From: Cephalotus follicularis
Taxonomy: Eukaryota; Streptophyta; Magnoliopsida; Oxalidales; Cephalotaceae
Reading direction: 5' to 3'
Length of the DNA stretch: 64,000 nucleotides
Assembly (NCBI GenBank): GCA_001972305.1
Contig: BDDD01000364.1
Coordinates: 360,577 to 424,576 of the forward strand
Made by a program: the position numbers and the translations under genes
Part shown: one piece after another, positions 56,161 through 64,000 of the stretch
Layout of the letters: the number at the start of each line of letters is the position of its first letter
How positions within the stretch are numbered: the first letter of the stretch is position 1
Notes under the pieces: generated by a model
The model's input: the letters and a program-made list of their open reading frames with translations, nothing else
Database searches by the model: none
What the model was told of the DNA's origin: nothing

Positions 56161-56779
56161 TGAGTTTGATTTACAAGTCTTTAAACAACATTAAAACATG
56201 CATAATCAAGGTTAATGGCAATGGGAAAAACATCAACAAAACATATGCAAAATGACTTCAAATCAAGCCGAAAGCCAAGATCCATTAGTGTTCTTAAGTG
56301 TTAATAAAAAAACGTAAACAAGCAAAAGATTGTAACACTTACAATCGACAAGTTATCAGAATTTACGATTTGCAAACCTTTGCAAAAGGAAGTTATGGCT
56401 CAGAGGAGAAGATCACATACTCTTCCTCCAAAGGTTAACACATCAAATGATTAATTAAAAACCACCAAAGAGAGGGGGCTCCGCCAAAAAGTCGAGATGC
56501 TATTATATTTTATACTTCCTTTCTTACTCTTTTATATTTTAGCTGTTGTATTTCCTCACATAACATTTAATGCCTGCAGTTTGGTGGGCTTTTGAGTCAA
56601 AAGGTTGAAACACAATTGTTTTGTAACCATCAGTTTATTCTTTTTACTAAAAGCTAAAACCTAAAATCACAAAAATTGAAAACTTTATTTCCAAGTTTAT
56701 TGAGCTTTTAAAATTGCTTTTGTTTTTTTTTCTCATTGCACGTTTATATTTTTTATATAATATCTCAATTATTCATATA
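56161..56779. other. Intergenic AT-rich region
   Basis: No coding frame, RNA gene or repeat end recognised. Confidence 0.4.
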
Positions 56780-56784
56780 ATTAT

Positions 56785-56992
56785 TGTAAACTTAAGATGT
56801 TAACTCACAAAAGAAAATTGCACTATAAAGAATTTCAGAGAGAAAGTGAGAGAGAATAAGAGATTTTCTTATTATGAATTCCTTCATTTCTTCTTAACAT
56901 TGCATTCCTATTTATAGTAGTTTATGGGGTTGTTGGAATAGTGTTTGGTTGTTAGAATAGTAATTCACTATTCATGTTTGACTTCTTTTACA
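56785..56992 (-). repeat. 3' LTR of the copia element
   Basis: It is paired with 63502-63691. The copies share CAGAGAGAAAGTGAGAGAGA and TTCTTATTATGAATTCC blocks. The 5' copy lacks about 18 bases around CCTATTTATAGTAGTTT, which includes the LTR TATA box (complement CTATAAATAGG, 56909-56918). Confidence 0.9.
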
Positions 56993-57138
56993 ATACTCCC
57001 CCTTGAATTTCTATTCCATATTACTATGACTGCCTCATTAAAACCTTGCTAGGAAAAACCCATTGGGATAAAAATATTTGCGAAGGAAAAAGAGTACAAT
57101 CTCCCCCTCAAAAAAAAACTTCATATTCTTGAATTGTA

Positions 57139-58489
57139 TTAATAAAGATCTTTAATCTGACGTATCCCAATATCATGTCTGAGCTTCTTGAATGTAGTAC
57201 CTGGTAATGCCTTCGTAAATAAATCCGCTAAATTGTCACTTGATCGGATTTGTTGTACATCAATATCACCATTTTTCTGAAGTTCATGAGTGTAGAAGAA
57301 TTTTGGTGAAATATGTTTCGTTCGATCACCCTTGATATATCCTCCTCTGAGTTGTGTGTTGCAAGCAACATTATCTTCATATATTACAGTGGGATTATTT
57401 CTAATCGAAGATAGTCCACATGATTCTTGTATATGTTGAATCATTGATCTCAACCATATACATTCTCGGCTTGCTTCATGAATTGTGAGGATCTCTGAAT
57501 GATTCGAAGAAGTTGCTGTCATTGTCTGTTTTGTTGATCGCCATGATATAGCAGTGTCACAAAAGGTAAAGACATAACCGGTTTGTGACCTTGCTTTATG
57601 TGGATCAGATAAGTATCCAGTATCAGCATATCCAATCAATGTTGATTTCGTGCCCCTTAGATAAAATAGACCCATATCAGTGCTTCCACGCAGATAGCGC
57701 ATTATGTACTTAATTCCATTCCAGTGCCTTCTCGTTGGTGTAGAGCTATATCTTGCTAGTAAATTGACAGAGAATACAAAATCAGATATTGTGCAATTTA
57801 CAAGATACAATAGTGCTCCAATTGCGCTAAGATAAGGAACTTCAGGTCCAAGGATTTCTTCTCCTTCTTCTTGAGGATGAAATGGATCCTTCTTGACATC
57901 AAGAGATCGAACTACCATTGGAGTGCTTAGAGGATAAGAAATATTCACTTAGTCGATTGTACCACATTCGACCAGATTGTTTCAATCTATACAACGAACG
58001 TTGTAGTTTAATTGAATACATGTGGCGAGATTTGTTCGATTCAGGAATTTTAAATCCATCAGGAATTCTCATGTATATGCCACTATCAAGTGATCCATAT
58101 AAGTATGTTGTTACTACATCAATAAGACGAGTTTCAAGTCCGTTCGAAGCAGCCATACTAATTAGGAATCGAAAAGTGATTCCATCCATAACTGGAGAAT
58201 ATGTTTCCTGGTAATCAATACCTGGTCTATGTGAGAATCCTTGAGCTACAAGCCTTACTTTGTATCTCACAATTTCATTTTTCTCATTTCGTTTTCGAAC
58301 AAATATCCATCTGAACCCAACAAGGGTTACACCATTTGGTGTTTGAATTATTGGTCCAAATACTTCTCGTTTGGACAAAGATTGCAACTCTGCTTGTATT
58401 GCATCTTTCCATTTTGGCCAATCATTTCTTCGTTGACATTGTTCAACACTTTGTGGTTCAGGATCCATAACAGGATTTGTAATATCCAA
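57139..58489 (-). pseudogene. Reverse transcriptase and RNase H of the copia element, internal deletion
   Basis: The N-terminal RT half (58489-57940) has WKDAIQAELQSL, GFRWIFVRKRN, VRLVAQGFSHRPGIDYQETYSPV and LYRLKQSGRMWYNRL. It then jumps at about 57940 to YPLSTPMVVRSLDVKKDPF, which belongs to the end of RT, in another frame. About 100-110 codons, including the YVDD active site, are missing. RNase H follows with GYADTGYLSD, a TATSSNHSEILTI segment and DNLADLFTKALP. The deletion removes catalysis altogether. Confidence 0.88.
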
Positions 58490-58499
58490 TGCAACGACA

Positions 58500-60373
58500 T
58501 AGGCAAATTTGTCATTAACTATAATCTCATCTCAATTCCATATTTGATCATTATGTGCATAATTAATCGAGACTTCTTGATTTTGAAATCCCACAGCCTC
58601 TTCAGGGCTTTGTTTTCTCTCTGGAGTCAATGTGGGTTCTAATAACACATTCTTTTGTGTTAATGTTATTTCAGGGTTTTGTACACTACCCTTATTTGCC
58701 TTTCTTTTTCGTGGTACTATATCTTTGACACCAAGTGGTCAACCACGTTTCAACTGTGGTTTAGACTTTAATATATCGATTGAGCTTTCACTAACTTTAG
58801 ATATATCAATTCTTGCTGGAGCATTCACAACTGGTATATAAGATTTTACCACTTTTTGAGCATCATTAAATGCATCTGGCATTTAATTAGCAATATTTTG
58901 CAAATTAATGATCCTTTGAACTTGTAGTTCACATTCATTTGTACGTGGATCAAAACTATGTAATCTTGATGCTTTCCATGAAATTTCATTTTCATTTTTC
59001 AATAAAATATTGTCTCCCTCTAACACTGGGAAAACCAATTCATCAAAGTGACAGTCTGCATAACGTGCAGTAAACATGTCACATGTTAATGGTTCAAGAT
59101 ACCTTATAATTGATGGAGAATCAAATCCCACATAAACGCCAAGTCTGCGGTGTGGTCCCATCTTACTCCGCTGAGTATGTGAAATAGGGACATATACTGC
59201 ACATCTAAACACTCTTAAGTGGGATATGTTTGGTTCTTAACCAAGAACAAGTTACAATGGAGAATATTTATGATATGCAGTCGGTCTTATACGTATAAGA
59301 GCCGCAGCATGCAATATCGCATGTCCCCAAGCTGAAATGGGTAACTTTGACCTCATCAACAAAGGACGAGCAATCAATTGAAGTCTCTTTATAAGAGATT
59401 CGGCTAACCCATTTTGGGTGTGTACGTGAGAAATATGATGTTCAATGGCAATTCCTATTGCCATGCAATATTCATCAAATGCTTTGGAACAAAATTCAGC
59501 AGCATTATCTAGCCGAATAGACTTTATAGGATGATCTGGAAATTATGCTTGCAGTTTATTTATTTGAGCCAATAGTCTCGCAAATGTAACATTGCGAGTT
59601 GAAAGTAAGCATACATGCGACCATCTTGTCGATGCATCTATTTAGACCATGAAATATCGAAATGGTCCAGATGGTGGATTAATCGGTCCACAAATATCTC
59701 CTTGAATTCTCTCTAAGAATTTTAGAGATTCTACAACCACTTTTGTTGTAGATGGTCTTATAATGAGTTTTCTTTGCGAACAAGCAACGCAATGGTTCTC
59801 ATTATTCAATAGTATTTTCTGCTTTTTAAGTGGATGACCATGTGAACTTTCAATGATTCGACGCATCATTGCCACACCTGGGTGGCCTAGTTGTTCATGC
59901 CAAATCATGAACCCTTTTAAGTCTATGACTTTTGAATTTACAACATTATGAGATTCAATTGCTCTTATTTTCATAATGTATAGCCCAGAAGATAGTCCAG
60001 GGAGTTTCTCCAATATTTGCTTTCGGCCGGAAGCATTACCAGTGATATAAAGATATTCTTTGTCATTTTCATTTGTGGTTTCAATATGATAACCATTTCG
60101 GCGAATATCTTTGAAACTAAGCAAGTTTCTTCTAGACTTTGTCGAATATAAAGCATCTGTGATGCACATTTGTATTCCATTTGATAACACAAAACTGGCC
60201 ATCCCAGAACCTTCAATTAGGTCTGATGTACCAGAAATTGTTCCGACATTAGCCTTTGCTATTGTCAAATGTGAAAAATATTTTTCACTCTGGAGTATTG
60301 TGTGTGTTGTTGCACTGTCAGCTATGCATATATCTCCAACATCCATTGTATGATGATCTATAGATACAAACAC
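58500..60373 (-). pseudogene. Protease and integrase of the copia element, several stops
   Basis: The frame begins near 60373 with the protease region (ICIADSATTHTI, where a DSGAT-like active site is degenerate but the Asp remains). It continues into the pre-integrase zinc region (HEQLGHPGVAMMRRII ... HCVACSQRK) and the integrase core, with Asp in the IDASTRWSH segment, Asp in RLDNAAEF and Glu in NGLAESLIKR, then a C-terminal GFDSPSIIRYLEP. Blocks 60373-59642, 59464-59252, 59212-58883 and 58489 onward are all in one register, separated only by nonsense codons. Decay has been mainly by substitution. Confidence 0.85.
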
Positions 60374-60749
60374 ACATGTTAATAAATATAACTATATTAT
60401 ATTTAACTTCATAAGCACTTTATTCAAAAAGTGATAAACATTAAAACAATAGCACATAAATCAACCGAGATGGAAGTCTTCGTCGACAATCACTTGATTC
60501 ATTTTCTCGTTTGGATCAGTTACGAAATCAGCAATGTCCAAATGGGTTATACCCATTGAACCAAAGTCTGATTGAGTAGTTTCCAAAAGGTCACAATGTA
60601 AATTCTGACGAGGTTGCATTTACCTCTGGTAAAGAGGCTGAACCAGTCGGACGACTTTCATGATTTTGCAGGAGTAATTCATTATTTTGCTCCGCAATAA
60701 GAAGAGATCCAATTAATTCACGATATTTTGTGAACCCGTGCAACCTATA

Positions 60750-61217
60750 CTATTGTTGCAGTAACATATTGGATGCATGAAATGTCCGATATGTTTTCTC
60801 CAGCAACATATCCTCGGTGATAATTTCACCACACATCTTTAATTGTGATACAATTTTGAACAACGTGGAATTGTATTCCGAAATTGTTTTAAAATCATGA
60901 AATCGTAGCTGTGACCAATCATTCAATGCCTTTGACAGTACAACAGCTTTCAAGTGCTCAAACCTATCATTTAGGTTTTGCCACAGTTCAAGTGAATTTT
61001 CAACAGTTAAATATTCATATTTTAGGTCATCATCAACATGATGCCTTAGGAAAATCAGCGCAGTGGCGCGTTCCTCATTTGATGCTGCATTATCTTCATC
61101 AATTGTGTGTCTCAATTTCTTAGCACTCAAATGCAGTTTCACATCAAGTACCCATGATAGATAATTCTTTCCAGAAATATCAAGAGCAATGAATTTTGGA
61201 TTTTCAATGTTTGCCAT
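60750..61217 (-). pseudogene. gag of the copia element
   Basis: The frame starts MANIENPKFIALDISGKNYLSW and runs through the UBN2-type copia capsid domain (LWQNLNDRFEHLKAVVLSKAL, ISEYNSTLFKI, YRTFHASNMLLQQ). It ends at a TAG (60750-60752), after which the sequence YRLHGFTKYRELI continues in the same register, so the stop is a mutation. The zinc knuckle is not recognisable. Gag is in a different frame from pol. Confidence 0.85.
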
Positions 61218-61286
61218 TTTTATACTGAATCAAAAGATAAAAATAAATGTCATTTGAGCATAGTAAATAAATAAAGTTTACTGTAA

Positions 61287-61434
61287 TAAAAAAAAATTTG
61301 GGACATCATTGGTGCAATCATAGGCCACACTCATTTTCATGAGACCACTTGAGCATAATGGGGCTTGCCGAGACTCGAACACCGGACCTCGTGTATGAAT
61401 AAGCGGCTTCCTACCACTAAGTCACTACCTCAAG
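61287..61434 (-). mobile_element. tRNA-derived SINE-like sequence
   Basis: On the minus strand, TAGTGACTTAGTGG resembles a Pol III A box and, some 45 bases on, TGTTCGAGTCTC resembles a B box, in a 73-bp tRNA-like head (61433-61361). A short body follows, then a T-rich tail (complement of AAAAAAAAA, 61288-61296). A functional tRNA is unlikely because the acceptor arm does not pair. No clear target duplication was found. Confidence 0.5.
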
Positions 61435-61693
61435 TGATGATAATCGTTTTCAAGATTAAATATATATAGATATATGATAATATCCTTACTTACATTATTA
61501 AATACATCAAATGTTAGATAATTGCAATAATTAAAATTGATCATAACGTAAATATATAAATCAATAAACGGGTTCTCACCTATACATCGTAAGGTGATAC
61601 CGTTATATATTAAATATATAGGTTTCCACTAAGTCTCGGACAATTCCAGTAGACAAATGGTACCTCAAGAACAATAAATCATAATAATGTTTC

Positions 61694-63205
61694 TGTGACG
61701 TCCCGAATTTCATAAATAATTATTATGAAATTGGTACGTGTACAGTTGCGATAAAATCGATAGAGCCGGAGTAATAAAAAGGCATTACGCATTTAAGTCG
61801 TAATTGTGTTAGCTAAGACGGCTAATATAAATCTATTTTTTTTTATGCGCGACAATAAAGCCCAAATGTTCGCAATATTATTGTGATTATTTTGGTGGTC
61901 GTTCGGATAATTTACGTCGCGATTCGCGGAAAAATCGGGACCCCGTACCTTAGTATTTTACCAGAAAATACTAAAGAGAAAGCAAATAACAAACAATAAA
62001 GGAAGGAAGAAGGGGAAACACGGGCGCATAGCGCGCCCGTGCGTGTTACCTGCAGGGAGAGAGTGCAAGAGAGATTGGGAGAGAGAGCGCGCCGGAGCTA
62101 CCCACCGGACCAGGGGACGACGGCGAGCAACCCAGGCCCTCAACCCGCCGGTAAGCCCTTCCCCCTCCTCCTCTTTTCTCTTCTTTTTCCTTTGTTCCCC
62201 GCCACTGCCGCGCCTCCTCCCGGAGTTTCCCAGCGCCGTTAGCGTCGCGGGTGGGGTGGGTTTTCATCTAGAGGACCCGCTCTTCCCATTTTGACCACCG
62301 GTGAGGCGTGATTCGGCCGGAATCGACCGGAATCAGTGGATCGAGTCGACTCAGCGAGTCGACTCACGGCTGCCTGAGACGGCGCTTTTGGCGCCGAGTC
62401 TCGGCGAGTCACGGGCATGGGTGTGTAGGGTTGGTGAATGTGAGGCGTTTTTGGGTGGTGATCGGACCTGTGGAGGTCCGGCGAGTTGACTCAGTGAGTC
62501 GTAACTCACTGCCGGCCGTGGCGCGGCGTTCGGCGCCGATTCCCGGTGAGTCTTGACCGGTTCTGTGTAGACCGTTCAATGTGTAACCCGTTGATGGGTG
62601 TTTCGTCGCTTGGTTGTGTCAGTTGGAATCCGGTCGGCGTTTCGGCGACGAAATGTTTTGTGTGTCGAACATAACAGAAATGTGTTGTATGTGCAGTGTG
62701 TGAGTGGCCATTGGTTTTGGCGTTGAGGAACTGATCAATCGATAAGAATCGGCTTCGGTTCGACGGTTATCGAAAAGGTTCGGCAATTGAACGTGCAGCT
62801 CGACTGTACGGTTGTTACTGCCGTAACAGGTAGGGGACTTTATAAATGTGGTTTGAGTTCAATTATAATAAATGTTCCTTGATGAAATGCGTGCATATCG
62901 TGTCTTGGAATGATTGTGGGTTGTGAATTGTGAATTATGTGACTGTGTTAGGGTTGCTATGAATAGTTAACCCGCTATGCATATCGTGTTTTACGATGAT
63001 TATAGATCGGATTGCATATGTTGTATGCCTTGAACTCGATCGGTTTTGAGACGTGTTGAAGGAACCATGTTTTGGTTCGCTCAACCGTCGACACAAGTTG
63101 TTTAATGGATATGGAAAGTTTTAAATTTATGGTAAATTGCATAAGCCGGATTTATATGTTGATTGCCACCACTTTTATATGTTGTTTGTAAAACGGGGTG
63201 TGACA
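61694..63205 (+). mobile_element. Solo LTR F in the copia 5' region
   Basis: A perfect 5-bp target duplication GTTTC (61689-61693 and 63206-63210) flanks a 1512-bp sequence starting TGTGACGTCCCGAATTT and ending GGGGTGTGACA. It contains a TATA-poor promoter region, a GAGAGA-rich leader near 62060, a GC-rich middle with repeated GAGTCGACTC palindromes (62345-62370) and GGCGCCGA boxes, and no coding domain. Confidence 0.88.
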
Positions 63206-63479
63206 GTTTCACACCACGTATATGGTGATCCGCACAGATAAGTAATACATTAAAGTAATAATAGAGACATACGTTTTCATACGCTGTCGGTACTCCGTAC
63301 AAAATATGAAAACGCGGAACTTTATTTTATATATATATATATATATAAAATATACGTTTCCACACATAGGTGGTACGCCGACCAATCGGTGGAACCATTA
63401 ATTTTTGTTATTATATATATGTGTATGTATACATATATTTGAAAGACTAATTCAAATTACCTCAAATCTCAGTTGGATA

Positions 63480-63501
63480 GAGTCTCGTGCTGATAACGTG
63501 T
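63480..63501 (-). promoter_or_regulatory. Primer-binding region of the copia element
   Basis: Directly inside the 5' LTR the minus strand reads ACACGTTATCAGCACGAGAC. It shares TATCAG with the initiator-methionine tRNA complement used by many copia elements, but the match is offset, so the primer is uncertain. Confidence 0.4.
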
Positions 63502-63691
63502 TGTAAACTTAAGAGGTTAACTCACAAAAGAAGATAGCACTATAAAGAATTTCAGAGAGAAAGTGAGAGAGAATAAGAGATTTTCTTATTATGAATTCCT
63601 TCATTTTTTCTTAACATTACATTGGGGGTTGTTGGAATAGTATTTGGTTGTTGGAATAGTAATTCACTATTCATGTTTGACTTCTTTTATA
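63502..63691 (-). repeat. 5' LTR of the copia element
   Basis: 190 bp, TGTAAACTTAAG at the left; the right end is TTTTATA where the 3' LTR has TTTTACA. It lacks the TATA-bearing 18 bases present in the other LTR. Confidence 0.88.
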
Positions 63692-63696
63692 ATAAT

Positions 63697-64000
63697 AATA
63701 TAATACTTATATTATCAAATATTTTTTATGATGAAATTAGTTTTAAAAAGCATTTCTACATCTTGATTGTTTAAGCACATTCACAATTTTTTAATAAAAA
63801 AACTTTTTTTTTTTTGCTAAAAATACAAACCCCTCCAAACAATCTCTTAGTCAATACAAAGACACTTAATCCGTTTTTGTATATATTAATCTCATAAAGT
63901 AAATGATAAATAAAAAAATCATCAAGTAAAGGCGAGCGGAGAGAAGGCTCAATCAAATAGACGATAGATCTTTTTTATTTTTTATTTTTTATTTTTCACC
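63697..64000. other. AT-rich flank
   Basis: No gene or repeat boundary recognised. Confidence 0.4.

Larger units (their letters stand above)
56785..63691 (-). mobile_element. Ty1/copia retrotransposon with short LTRs, decayed, with SINE-like and solo-LTR inserts
   Basis: The LTRs are 56785-56992 (208 bp, 3') and 63502-63691 (190 bp, 5'), both beginning TGTAAACTTAAG on the plus strand; the 3' LTR ends CTTCTTTTACA. Flanks are ATTAT and ATAAT, a 5-bp duplication with one mismatch. The polypurine tract AAGGGGGAGTATTG adjoins the 3' LTR. Minus-strand gene order is gag, protease, integrase, RT, RNase H, which is the copia order. The RT has lost its active-site region and many stops are present, so the copy is dead. 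The 5' untranslated part holds the SINE-like sequence (61287-61434) and solo LTR F. Confidence 0.92.

Noticed and set aside
61359..61434. Functional tRNA gene
   Set aside because: A and B boxes are present but the acceptor stem and anticodon arm do not form; it fits better as a SINE head.
1..64000. CRISPR arrays, bacterial operons, rRNA genes, organellar insertions
   Set aside because: No regularly spaced identical repeats with unique spacers, no rRNA-like blocks and no bacterial gene organisation were seen.

Overview
This is nuclear DNA of a flowering plant, most likely a eudicot. It shows spliced genes with canonical GT-AG introns and plant-type LTR retrotransposons (a Tat-clade Ty3/gypsy family and a Ty1/copia element). 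It also has hAT DNA transposons with 8-bp target duplications, solo LTRs with 5-bp target duplications, and two recognisable host plant genes. There is no bacterial, organellar or rRNA signal. The species cannot be named from the sequence.

Layout. (1) 1-10650: a decayed minus-strand Tat-type gypsy element, cut by the window edge, with a 2.8-kb solo LTR (6763-9607) inside its gag. (2) 10651-11936 and 26834-27261: one arm of a duplicated AT-rich segment, split by a second, younger Tat element (11937-26833). That element has two 901-bp LTRs and a solo LTR (21739-24831) inside its gag. On the opposite strand it carries a promoter-equipped, spliced antisense gene (13453-15925). (3) About 27300-28951: the 3' end of a third Tat element in the opposite orientation. 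(4) 29372-31410: an apparently intact six-exon strictosidine-synthase-like gene on the minus strand. (5) 31856-34363: the second copy of the duplicated segment, which preserves the empty site of the second Tat element. It is overlapped by a solo LTR (33517-43056) that holds another LTR (35492-42040), which in turn holds a foldback hAT-type element (39948-41603). (6) 44366-44830: a small DUF1677-type gene. (7) 45223-50388: a 5.2-kb hAT transposon with two convergent genes, a BED-finger transposase (minus) and a broken plant-transposon-protein-like ORF (plus). It also has GGTCCGG-rich ends and three arrays of a GCGTCAACG-like motif. (8) 51685-55716: a putative TIR element split by a solo LTR (52447-55296). 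(9) 55795-56160: an RNase H relic. (10) 56785-63691: a decayed copia element on the minus strand, carrying a SINE-like insertion and a solo LTR (61694-63205).

The two host genes are islands in nested repeats, and more than 80 percent of the window can be assigned to mobile DNA. The points of most interest are the antisense spliced gene of the Tat elements, and the hAT element whose two convergent genes share a 3' segment and whose motif arrays recur in unrelated elements nearby. The third is the dated nesting order, recoverable from perfect target duplications and a paralogous empty site.
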